Origin: an uncultured Lachnospiraceae bacterium
GTDB lineage: Bacteria; Bacillota; Clostridia; Lachnospirales; Lachnospiraceae
Length of the DNA: 64,000 nucleotides
Direction: 5' to 3'
NCBI GenBank assembly: GCA_944380605.1
Contig: CALWIA010000027.1
Location: forward strand, 1-64,000
The notes beneath the pieces are model-generated. The model worked only from the letters and a program-made list of their open reading frames with translations. It did not search any database and had not been told where the DNA came from. Numbering within the stretch: the stretch's first letter is position 1; every line of letters starts with the position of its first letter. Below, one piece after another: positions 18,254 through 25,971 of the stretch. Made by a program: the position numbers and the translations under genes.

Positions 18254-20057
18254 AGGCAAGTCCTCCCTGACAGGTAATGGGAATCCGTATGGAAGCGACG
18301 GCAAAGCCGTCCTGATTGTAGAGGGTCAGTCCGTATTCGACGCCGAACAGCAGCTGGATCCGCTGATGGATGTTCAGCAGTCCGATGCCGGTTCCGCTGG
18401 CCTGCTCCTTGGACTGCTGCAGCTTTTCCAGCAGCCCTTCTTCAAAGAAGGAACCGTTGTTGCGGACTTCCACCACCAGGATGTCCTCCGGCCCGCGGGC
18501 GGCGGAAATGATGATGGAGCAGGTGTCGGGGAATTCCTCCAGTCCGTACTTGATAGAATTTTCCACCAGCGGCTGGATGCTCAGCGGCGGCACCAGCACG
18601 TCTTCCAGTCCGTCGTCCAGCTGGAAGCGGCAGGAAAGCCGGTCCTCGTAGCGGATTTGCTGGATGCTCAGGTAGCGGTTTACCAGATCCAGCTCTTCCC
18701 GGAAGGGAACCAGAGAATGCTTCTGGCTCAGGGAAGAGCGCAGCAGAAGCCCCAGGGATTCCACCATGGTGCAGATTTCCTCATTGCCGGAGGCCTTGGC
18801 CCTCCAGTAGATGGAATCCAGGGTGTTGTAAAGGAAATGCGGGTTGATCTGGGCCCGCAGGGCGCCCAGCTGCATGTTTTTCATATCCAGTTTCAGCTTG
18901 TAGTCGCTGTTGATCAGAGTCTCGATTTCCCGGGCCATGTTGTCAAAATACAGGTGCAGCTGGCCGATTTCATCCTTGCGCCGGGAGTAGTCGTAGGGCA
19001 CGTGGACCGCCTGGGCATTGTCGCCCCGGAACGCGTTCATTTTCCGGCACAGCACCTGAATGCCGGAAACGGCCCGGCGAATGGAAAGATGGATGAAAAA
19101 CACCGTAAAGGCCAGGCCCAGAAAGACCACGATGACATAGGTGCGCAGCAGGGTGGTCTGGGCGGCGGCGGTGGTATCGTAGGGGACCAGCTGGTAGTAA
19201 TTCCAGTCCAGGTCTTTTAACTGGCCCTGCATGGCAAAATACTGGTGATCGCCCAGGGAGATAACGCCGTACTGCCCATCCAGGTCCGGAATCTGGTCCA
19301 GGGAAGTGCCCCGCAGCTCGGAAGACGCGTAGATGGTGCGGCCATCCTGGCTGAAAATCCAGAAAATATTGGGATATCCCTGGCTTTCCCGGGTAATCTC
19401 CGTCAGCAGTTCTTCCATATCGATGGCAATGGCCACCGTCCCCAGATCGTACAGGTCCAGATACTCGATTTTGCGGATCTGGCGGATCAGGTAGAGGTAT
19501 CCATCTTCCGCGTACCGGGAAAACCACACCGGCGACCCCAGAGCCCGGGCGGCTTCCGCCTGCATTTCCTGAAGCATTTCCTCCGAAAAGCGGTTGTACC
19601 GGTAGTCGTAGGTATAGGTGACGAACCGCGGATTCGCAATGGCGGAATAGGTCAGGTAGGGCTTTTTGTACTGCAGGTAATAGTTCAGCTGGGAGGTATA
19701 AATATTGTCGTAGGAATTGGAACGGCGGTAGTCCTTGCCCTGATAGATCAGATCCAGATGGTGCTGGATCACGGCATCCGACCGGATGGCGTCAGACAGC
19801 TGCACCGCGTCGTCCAGATGGCTGCTCAGCAGATAGGTGACCAGAGAAGAAGAAGTGGACATGGACTGGTACAGCATGGCCTCATAGTGGCTCTTGGTCA
19901 GATAAAAGCTGGCCAGGCTGAACAGGCCCACGATGCACACCACAATCAGGCTGACCGCCAGAGCCAGCTTTTTTTCCAGAGAAGAAAAATTCCACATGCC
20001 TGTCAGCCGCTCCCGGATCCGGCGGGACAGCTGACGCATAAAGACGCGAAGGTTCAT
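18228..20057 (-). CDS. YesM-type sensor histidine kinase
   Basis: A 609-aa membrane kinase. TM1 (about residues 27-50) and TM2 (about 290-312) flank a large extracellular Cache-like sensor, followed by HAMP. The His-kinase core QINPHFLYNTLDSIYW marks the LytS/YesM class. The ATPase part ends in TGIGLLNIHQRI. The ATG at 20057 was preferred over an upstream in-frame ATG for its nearby GAGAAAGG, though the site is weak. It is divergent from the sugar-binding lipoprotein at 20242, the likely target of regulation. Confidence 0.92.
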   Translation of the reverse strand: MNLRVFMRQLSRRIRERLTGMWNFSSLEKKLALAVSLIVVCIVGLFSLASFYLTKSHYEAMLYQSMSTSSSLVTYLLSSHLDDAVQLSDAIRSDAVIQHHLDLIYQGKDYRRSNSYDNIYTSQLNYYLQYKKPYLTYSAIANPRFVTYTYDYRYNRFSEEMLQEMQAEAARALGSPVWFSRYAEDGYLYLIRQIRKIEYLDLYDLGTVAIAIDMEELLTEITRESQGYPNIFWIFSQDGRTIYASSELRGTSLDQIPDLDGQYGVISLGDHQYFAMQGQLKDLDWNYYQLVPYDTTAAAQTTLLRTYVIVVFLGLAFTVFFIHLSIRRAVSGIQVLCRKMNAFRGDNAQAVHVPYDYSRRKDEIGQLHLYFDNMAREIETLINSDYKLKLDMKNMQLGALRAQINPHFLYNTLDSIYWRAKASGNEEICTMVESLGLLLRSSLSQKHSLVPFREELDLVNRYLSIQQIRYEDRLSCRFQLDDGLEDVLVPPLSIQPLVENSIKYGLEEFPDTCSIIISAARGPEDILVVEVRNNGSFFEEGLLEKLQQSKEQASGTGIGLLNIHQRIQLLFGVEYGLTLYNQDGFAVASIRIPITCQGGLAYAETDHRR

Positions 20058-20183
20058 GAAAAACGCCTTTCTCCGGTCTTCCCGGTGTGTTGGATTCCTG
20101 TTTATTATAGCAAAAACCGGGGAAAAGCACAAAAAGAACGGCCAGAATGTCAGTTTTTATGAACAAGACCCCGGTTTTTCGAA

Positions 20184-20212
20184 TTTCCTTAGAAAGCCAT
20201 TTTTTTTATAAT
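20184..20212 (+). promoter_or_regulatory. Promoter candidate of the first sugar-binding lipoprotein
   Basis: A consensus TATAAT lies at 20207-20212, 29 nt ahead of the ATG. The -35 at 17 nt spacing (TTTCCT, 20184-20189) is poor, which would suit a promoter needing the YesN activator. Confidence 0.45.
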
Positions 20213-20241
20213 GGGAGTATGAAAAAAGGAGGTACAGGATT

Positions 20242-21618
20242 ATGAAAAAAACCACATGGTCTTTGATGCTGGCGGCAGCTCTGGCAGCCAGCCTGGCAGG
20301 ATGTTCCACAGCAGAAACGGAAACCGAAGCGGCAGGAACCACGGCTGCCGGTTCCACGGCGGCGGCCGGGGACACGGAAGCGGCGGGAACGGAGGAAGCC
20401 GCGGAAGAGATTCATCTGACCGTTGCCTGGTGGGGCAATCAGGTGAGAAACGACAGAACCCAGCAGGTGCTGGATCTGTACACCCAGGCCAATCCCAACG
20501 TGACTTTTGACTCTCAGCCGGCGCAGTTCTCCGACTACTTTACCAAGCTGGCGACGGCGGCTGCCGGCAATGCGCTGCCGGATGTGCTGCAGATGAACTA
20601 CACCTCTTACCTGGAGGAATATGTGGATAACGGCCTGCTGGAAGACCTGACGCCCTATGTGGAAAGCGGCCTTCTGGACGTGTCCACCATCGACCAGTCC
20701 ATTCTGGATTCCGGTTCCGTGGACGGAAAGCTGTACGCGGTCTGCTGCGGCCTCAACGCGCCGGCGCTGATCTACAACAAGACCTTGACGGATTCTCTTG
20801 GAATCGAGATCAAGGACAATATGACCCTGGACGAATTTATGGATGTTTCCCGCCAGATCTATGAGAAGAGCGGCGTCAAGACCGACCTGGCCTTCGGCAA
20901 CGCGGAAAGCATGATGACCTACATCATGAGAGGCGAAGGTGTGGACAACATGTTCGCGGAGAACGCGTTCGCCATGACCGGCGAAGACGCTTTTGTACCG
21001 TTCTTCGAAATCTATGAAACCGGCTACAATGAAGGATGGATGCTGGACGCCGGCATTTTCGCGGAACTGACGGTGAACTCCGTAGAACAGTGCCCGCTGG
21101 TTTACTATTCCACGCCGGAGACCCAGTCCTGGTGCGCCTGCTACTGGTCCAACCAGCTGACCGCTATGCAGCAGTCCGCTCCGGAAGGCGTAGAACTGGC
21201 GTACAGCACCTGGCCCGCGGCGGATCCGGTGAAGGCGGACTTCCTGCATCCCAGCATGTTCTTCTCTGTAGCGGCCGGCTCTGACAACCTGGAAGAGTCT
21301 GTAAAAGTGCTGAACTACCTGATTAACGACGTGGAATGCAACAACGTGCTGCTGGCAGAGCGGGGCATTCCGGCGCCCTCCGCGGTAACGGAAGCCATTT
21401 CTGACAAGCTGCCGGAAGAGAGCCAGAAGGAAATCGCGTTTATCGAAGACGTGGTAACCCCCAACTCTTCCACCATCAGCCCCTGCCCGCCCTCCGGAGC
21501 GACGGAAGTCTTCTCCCTGGCGGACGACCTGGTAGAGCAGGTGCTGTACGGCGCTACGACGGCGCAGGACGCTTCTGCCCGCCTGTTTAACGACGGAAAC
21601 AAAATACTGGCTGACTAA
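20242..21618 (+). CDS. Sugar ABC transporter substrate-binding lipoprotein (no adjacent permeases)
   Basis: A 458-aa family 1 solute-binding protein. The lipoprotein signal has a lipobox LAGC with Cys21, followed by a Thr/Ala/Glu-rich linker to about residue 55. AAAGGAGG precedes the ATG. It is clearly paralogous to the protein at 39293-40642: WWGNQVRN, NKTLTDSLGIEIKDNMT and other stretches are shared almost exactly. Unlike that copy it has no permease genes, and a terminator follows. It probably binds an oligosaccharide and may deliver it to permeases encoded at 40753-42519. Confidence 0.93.
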   Translation: MKKTTWSLMLAAALAASLAGCSTAETETEAAGTTAAGSTAAAGDTEAAGTEEAAEEIHLTVAWWGNQVRNDRTQQVLDLYTQANPNVTFDSQPAQFSDYFTKLATAAAGNALPDVLQMNYTSYLEEYVDNGLLEDLTPYVESGLLDVSTIDQSILDSGSVDGKLYAVCCGLNAPALIYNKTLTDSLGIEIKDNMTLDEFMDVSRQIYEKSGVKTDLAFGNAESMMTYIMRGEGVDNMFAENAFAMTGEDAFVPFFEIYETGYNEGWMLDAGIFAELTVNSVEQCPLVYYSTPETQSWCACYWSNQLTAMQQSAPEGVELAYSTWPAADPVKADFLHPSMFFSVAAGSDNLEESVKVLNYLINDVECNNVLLAERGIPAPSAVTEAISDKLPEESQKEIAFIEDVVTPNSSTISPCPPSGATEVFSLADDLVEQVLYGATTAQDASARLFNDGNKILAD

Positions 21619-21652
21619 ACGGGCACCTGTGTGCCGGTGACGGTTATTCTTG

Positions 21653-21685
21653 CATCTGCCCGGCGATCCCGGGCAGATGTTTTTT
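21653..21685 (+). terminator. Intrinsic terminator after the binding-protein gene
   Basis: CATCTGCCCGG (21653-21663) pairs perfectly with CCGGGCAGATG (21669-21679) around a 5-nt loop, followed by six T. Confidence 0.9.
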
Positions 21686-21686
21686 C

Positions 21687-21818
21687 ATACGATAGGAAAT
21701 TTCATTTCCTATCGTATGAAAAAACGCTCCGCTGAGGATGCGCACTCGCGCATGAGGCAGATGTTGCCTGATGGCAACTGCGCTCGGCGCGAGTGTGCGC
21801 CTTGGCGCACACTTTTTT
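21687..21818 (+). repeat. 132-nt structured repeat, copy 1 (possible attenuator)
   Basis: It opens with a 14-bp perfect hairpin (21687-21717, loop TTC). A second large fold pairs GCGCACTCGCGC (21740-21751) with GCGCGAGTGTGCGC (21787-21800) around an inner GTTGCC-TGAT-GGCAAC hairpin. The right arm can instead pair downstream (GTGTGCG 21793-21799 with CGCACAC 21806-21812), forming a terminator with six T. The two folds exclude each other. A copy with only five substitutions and no indels lies at 42569-42700. Both copies end 25-26 nt before a catabolic operon. Confidence 0.85.
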
Positions 21819-21843
21819 ATCAAAGAAACGAGGAGGAAACGGT

Positions 21844-22650
21844 ATGGAGTGGAAAAACATGCTGCCGTATCAATTTGAAGCGGCGCTGAAAGAAGGACAG
21901 ATCTGCGTGCTGCCGGTGGGGTCTCTGGAACGCCACGGGGAACACATTCCCTATGGCTGTGACGGCGGCATTGCGGAGAAAGTAGCGGTGGAGGCGGCGA
22001 AGCGGACGCCGGCGGTGGTATTTCCCACCTATTATTTCGGGCAGGTCCACGAAGCGGCCATGCATCGGGGCGCGGTGAATTTCCCGGCAGAGATGCTGAC
22101 AGCCCATCTGAAAATGCTGCTGGACCAGATTGCCTACAACGGCTTCAAAAAAATCCTGATTATTAACGGCCACGGCGGCAACCGCTTCTATCTGCAGTTT
22201 CTGGAAAAGACGCTGCTGGACGCGAAGCGAAACTACTGCCTGTATATTGTGGATACGGATTCGGTGCTGAACGACGAAGAGCGGGAGGCGGTTTCCCGGA
22301 TTTATGAGACCAAAGACGGCCACGCCGGCGAAACGGAGACCAGCATGTGCATGGCGGCCATGCCCGGCTGCGTGGATTTGAGCCGGCAGAAATTCCCGGA
22401 GCCGATTCACCGCATGGGCCGCATGGACGGGCTGAAAGGCATTTACACCGGATACTATTTCAACGCCGACTGGTCGGAAGGCGTGTCGGGAAGTCCCTCC
22501 CTGGCTTCAGAAGAAAAGGGAAAGGCGGTTATGGAGATCGTGGTAAACGCCACAGCCCGGGCCATCCGCACGGTGCAGGAAGATCAGGAAATTCCGAAGC
22601 TGCAGGCGGAGATCCTGGAAAAATGCAGAAACATGGAGGAAGGCGTATGA
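21844..22650 (+). CDS. Creatininase family amidohydrolase-like protein
   Basis: A 268-aa protein of the creatininase/MftE-like fold. The signature LPVGSLERHGEHIPYGCD supplies probable metal ligands (Glu29, His34, Asp40). Further sites lie in INGHGGNRFYL (near residue 105) and DGHAGETETSM (near residue 160). The ATG at 21844 follows GAGGAGGAAAC. Its stop overlaps the sulfatase start (ATGA), so the two are translationally coupled. The family cleaves cyclic or linear amides; the true substrate here is unknown, and pairing with a sulfatase suggests glycan or aminosugar metabolism. Confidence 0.85.
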   Translation: MEWKNMLPYQFEAALKEGQICVLPVGSLERHGEHIPYGCDGGIAEKVAVEAAKRTPAVVFPTYYFGQVHEAAMHRGAVNFPAEMLTAHLKMLLDQIAYNGFKKILIINGHGGNRFYLQFLEKTLLDAKRNYCLYIVDTDSVLNDEEREAVSRIYETKDGHAGETETSMCMAAMPGCVDLSRQKFPEPIHRMGRMDGLKGIYTGYYFNADWSEGVSGSPSLASEEKGKAVMEIVVNATARAIRTVQEDQEIPKLQAEILEKCRNMEEGV

Positions 22651-24077
22651 ACGTACTGTTTTTGTTCGCGGACCAGCACAACGCGGAATACACCGGATAC
22701 AACGGAGCCCTGACCCGGACGCCGGCCTTGGACGCCCTGGCCCGGGAAGGGACGGTATTTGAATCGGCCTATACTCCCTGTCCCATGTGCGCGCCGGCCA
22801 GAGGCAGCATGTTCAGCGGAAGGTATGTATATGAAAACCGCTGCTGGGACAACTGTTTCCCCTACGACGGAGAGCGGATGCCCGGCTGGGCCCATTATCT
22901 GCGGGGAAAGGGCGTGGAGATGGCCACCATCGGCAAACTGGATTTCGCGCCGGGCAAAGACTGCGGCGCTTCCAGCACCTTCGCCCCCTACGAGCGGGCC
23001 AGTTACGACGTGGTGTCCCTATTCCGCAAGCCGCCGCTGCTGCTGCGGCCCAAATACCACATGGTCAACAACTGGGACGTATCCTGCAGAGAAGGAGGTC
23101 CGCGGCTGGAGCAGAACATCGCCGAGGAAGCCTGCCGATGGATCCGGGAAGATATGCCGGCGGACCGGCCCTGGGTGCTGAATGTGAACTTCGAAAAGCC
23201 CCACTCTCCCTGGCATTCCCGGAAGGACAAATTCGACTACTACCGTCCGCGGGTGGAGCTGAAGGAGAAATACCGGCAGCCGGAGTCAGAGCTGAATCCG
23301 GTGGACCGGGAGCAGAGCCGCCACACCTGCGGCTATATTCTGGACGAGGAACATGTAAAAGACTGCCACGCCGCCTACCACGCCATTGTGGAAGAACACG
23401 ATGAAAACCTGGGGGAGGTGCTGCAGGCTCTGAAAGATGCCGGCGTCTACGACGACACGCTGATCATCTACTCCGCGGACCACGGAGAGATGCTGCGGGC
23501 CCACGGCGCCTGGGAAAAATCCTCTATGTATGAAGATTCCATCCGGGTGCCCATGATCGTCAAGCTGCCGGGATGCGGGGCGGGAGAGCGGATTCAGACG
23601 CCGGTTTCCCTGTTAGATATCTTCCCCACCATCTGCGAAGCTCTGGGAGAAGCGCAGCCGCCGCAGTTTCATGGCCAGTCCCTGCTGGGGCTGATCCGGG
23701 GGACCCGGACGGACCATGCGCCGGCATTTTCCGAGTCCCATGCCAACGGCCGCATTACCGGCACCTTTGCTCTGCGCAAAGGCAAGTGGAAGCTGATGCA
23801 CTATGAGGGGTACGGAGAGCTGCTGTTTGACCTGGAATCCGATCCCCAGGAGTTGCATAACCTGGCGGACTGCACCGATCGTTTGGATGTCCGGGAAGCG
23901 CTGGCGGATCTGCGCCGGGAACTGACAGAAGGCCGGGATCTGGCGGCCATTACCCGGGAAGCCTTTGCGGCCCAGGAACAGCTGAAAGAGGAAATGGAGC
24001 AAAGCGGCAGGCTGGAAAAAGAACTGAATAAGCGGGGATTCCACTACGACGGAAATGAACTGTTTTATCTGCCGTAG
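22647..24077 (+). CDS. Sulfatase (Cys-type, alkaline phosphatase superfamily)
   Basis: A 476-aa hydrolase of sulfate esters. The formylglycine motif C-x-P-x-R occurs as CAPARG with Cys48, and DQHN near residue 9 and YSADHGEML near residue 275 give the metal-binding residues. The Cys-type enzyme needs a maturase (in anaerobes usually a radical-SAM anSME), and none is encoded in this window. There is no signal peptide, so the enzyme acts in the cytoplasm on imported substrates. It is coupled to the creatininase gene. Confidence 0.92.
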   Translation: MNVLFLFADQHNAEYTGYNGALTRTPALDALAREGTVFESAYTPCPMCAPARGSMFSGRYVYENRCWDNCFPYDGERMPGWAHYLRGKGVEMATIGKLDFAPGKDCGASSTFAPYERASYDVVSLFRKPPLLLRPKYHMVNNWDVSCREGGPRLEQNIAEEACRWIREDMPADRPWVLNVNFEKPHSPWHSRKDKFDYYRPRVELKEKYRQPESELNPVDREQSRHTCGYILDEEHVKDCHAAYHAIVEEHDENLGEVLQALKDAGVYDDTLIIYSADHGEMLRAHGAWEKSSMYEDSIRVPMIVKLPGCGAGERIQTPVSLLDIFPTICEALGEAQPPQFHGQSLLGLIRGTRTDHAPAFSESHANGRITGTFALRKGKWKLMHYEGYGELLFDLESDPQELHNLADCTDRLDVREALADLRRELTEGRDLAAITREAFAAQEQLKEEMEQSGRLEKELNKRGFHYDGNELFYLP

Positions 24078-24135
24078 GCGGAGCGTTCGCTGACTGAAGC
24101 CGGTCCATGGACGGGCGCTCAACGGAATATGGAGT

Positions 24136-24170
24136 CAAAGGGCGGTGGGGAAATTTCCTACCGCCCTTTG
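24136..24170. terminator. Strong hairpin between sulfatase and toxin genes
   Basis: CAAAGGGCGGT (24136-24146) pairs with ACCGCCCTTTG (24160-24170) around a nearly palindromic GGGGAAATTTCCT. There is no T-run, so it may be a terminator-like hairpin or the operator of the toxin-antitoxin operon, whose -35 starts 12 nt downstream. Confidence 0.5.
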
Positions 24171-24181
24171 ATGATGGTATA

Positions 24182-24210
24182 TTGACAAAAAGGCATCATA
24201 AAACTATAAT
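24182..24210 (+). promoter_or_regulatory. Consensus sigma-A promoter of the toxin-antitoxin operon
   Basis: TTGACA (24182-24187) and TATAAT (24205-24210) are both exact consensus, with 17-nt spacing. Tandem ATG codons at 24209 and 24212 lie within or just after the -10, before the expected transcript start, so the toxin must start further downstream. Confidence 0.85.
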
Positions 24211-24262
24211 GATGATAGAAAAAACAAAAAAACGCATCATAAGCTTTACGGAGGATAAAGTA

Positions 24263-24649
24263 TTGAACATAGATCAGAAAGATATAGAACAATATCTTTC
24301 CGAGGTGAAGGATGCTGTTGAAAAGGACAATTACAGGCTTGACAGGAATGCCAGGCGGCAGGGTAACCTCCAATTGTTCCTGGATTATGTGATTGATGAA
24401 GCAAAAGCTAAGGAAATTATATTGAGTCTTACTGCAATGGATTTTTCGGAAATTTTGCAGAATGAGCATAAGGGCTATGAATACGAACAATTGTATGTAT
24501 TTGGGAAAGATGTGGTTCTTTTGGAAAGAACCGGGACAGAAAAAAAAACCGTATCTTTGTATATCAAATTTAACAAGTTGGAAAACTGTTTTGTGATCGT
24601 AATTTCGTTCCATGAACAGAAATATCCTCTTACATACTATTTCAAATAA
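24263..24649 (+). CDS. MqsR-like toxin of a type II toxin-antitoxin pair
   Basis: A predicted 128-aa protein. The TTG at 24263 is chosen because GGAGG (24250-24254) lies 8 nt upstream and the ATGs at 24209 and 24212 overlap the promoter -10. The small alpha/beta sequence (ILSLTAMDFSEILQNEHKG, then VSLYIKFNKL and VIVISFHEQ) resembles the MqsR/RelE-like RNase family, in which the toxin cleaves mRNA. The family call rests on resemblance and on the MqsA-like neighbour. The DNA is AT-rich, which suggests horizontal transfer. Confidence 0.65.
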   Translation: MNIDQKDIEQYLSEVKDAVEKDNYRLDRNARRQGNLQLFLDYVIDEAKAKEIILSLTAMDFSEILQNEHKGYEYEQLYVFGKDVVLLERTGTEKKTVSLYIKFNKLENCFVIVISFHEQKYPLTYYFK

Positions 24650-24676
24650 CCAGGAGGCAAATCGGAGGTGACCATT

Positions 24677-25687
24677 ATGACAGAGAAGGTAAGAAGAGAC
24701 TTTTGCATAGAATGCAGGAATGAGACAGAGTACCTTTTGCAGAAGAAAGACATTATAAAGAATATAAGGGATAAAGAATATACCTTTGCAATTACTGTGG
24801 CTGTCTGTGCAGAGTGCGGAGAGGAAATGAGCCTTCCGGGCCTTATCGATAAGAACGTTCAGGAAATCGACGAGCAGTACAGGGCTGCGGAAGGGCTCGT
24901 ATCGGTGGATGACATCGAAAGACTAATGAAGATATATAAGATTGGAAAAGCTCCACTGTCCCTGGCACTTGGGTTCGGAGAAGTGACAATTCCGAGATAT
25001 CTGGAAGGACAGATGCCTTCCAAAGAGTATTCGGATATTATTAAAGCAGCGATTTCATCCCCGGTGTACATGAAGCAGAAGCTCATGGAAAACCGTGAGA
25101 AGTTGACGGATGCGGCATTCAGGAAAGCATTTGCCGCGGCGGAAAGCATAGAGAGCCTGTTTTCTGTTTCGGATAAGATGACTCGGGTAATTGCGTATAT
25201 ATTTGAAAAATTGGAAGAGGTAACACCGCTTATGCTGCAGAAGCTCCTGTATTTTATCCAGGGTGTTTACTCAGCGTTGTATGAAAGACCGATCTTTGAA
25301 GAGGATTGCAGGGCGTGGGTTCATGGTCCGGTCTATCAGGAAGTTTATGAACTGTTCCGGGATTTCAAATATAATCCGATTGATGATGCGCGGTTCGCAC
25401 TTCTGAAAGGAACGGGGGATGTCCTGACGGATGATGAGAAGAGGGTGCTGGATCTTGTTGTGAACACGTTCGGACTGTATGGAGGGAAGGTATTGGAGAG
25501 AATCACGCATAATGAGACTCCTTGGATGGAAGCGAGAAAAGGATATGGCGACAGTATTCCTTCCAATGTGCTTCTGCCGAAAGAGAGGATTATGAAGTAT
25601 TATATCCTGATAAACCAGAAATACGGCATAGATACGGAGGATGGACTACGGGCATATATTCACGACATGCTTGGAAAGGCATCGTAA
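24677..25687 (+). CDS. Antitoxin: MqsA-like zinc finger, HTH and C-terminal Panacea (SocA/DUF4065) domain
   Basis: A 336-aa protein. Residues about 8-55 hold two Cys pairs (CIEC and CAEC), as in YgiT/MqsA zinc fingers. An XRE-like helix-turn-helix follows (about 75-130). Residues about 165-330 match the Panacea/DUF4065 antitoxin domain (LQKLLYFIQGVYSALYERP, VHGPVYQEVYELF). In such pairs the Panacea domain neutralises the toxin and the HTH autoregulates. The ATG at 24677 follows GGAGG by 8 nt; a GTG at 24668 overlaps that site. It is 27 nt downstream of the toxin. Confidence 0.82.
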   Translation: MTEKVRRDFCIECRNETEYLLQKKDIIKNIRDKEYTFAITVAVCAECGEEMSLPGLIDKNVQEIDEQYRAAEGLVSVDDIERLMKIYKIGKAPLSLALGFGEVTIPRYLEGQMPSKEYSDIIKAAISSPVYMKQKLMENREKLTDAAFRKAFAAAESIESLFSVSDKMTRVIAYIFEKLEEVTPLMLQKLLYFIQGVYSALYERPIFEEDCRAWVHGPVYQEVYELFRDFKYNPIDDARFALLKGTGDVLTDDEKRVLDLVVNTFGLYGGKVLERITHNETPWMEARKGYGDSIPSNVLLPKERIMKYYILINQKYGIDTEDGLRAYIHDMLGKAS

Positions 25688-25761
25688 TTCATAACAGCTG
25701 AATCAGGATTAGAGAGTCAATCCATAAAGGGTTGTCGGGAAATTTACAGGAAGGTCTCCTT

Positions 25762-25896
25762 TTGAAGAAAAACCGCAAGGTGTATGAGACCCAGATCGCC
25801 CGGCAGTTTGAAGCTTTCTGCTGCCAGTTTTTCAGCACCTTTCTGGCGGCGGAAGACGGTTCCGGCCTCGGGAACGCGGCGGAGGCGGCGCCTTGA
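25762..25896 (+). CDS. Possible small protein or gene remnant
   Basis: A 44-codon frame beginning at TTG 25762, behind AGGAAGG, and ending in TGA. The peptide begins KKNRKVYETQIARQFEAF and matches no family I know. It is GC-rich like the neighbouring genes, and may be the remnant of a longer gene lost when the toxin-antitoxin pair arrived. The 284-base gap 25688-25971 holds nothing else I can support. Confidence 0.2.
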   Translation: MKKNRKVYETQIARQFEAFCCQFFSTFLAAEDGSGLGNAAEAAP

Positions 25897-25971
25897 CACC
25901 GGAAGCAAAGTCTGGTATTGTTTAGATTCGAAAAACAGAATTGGAAAAACAGAAAGGCAAACGCAAATCAT

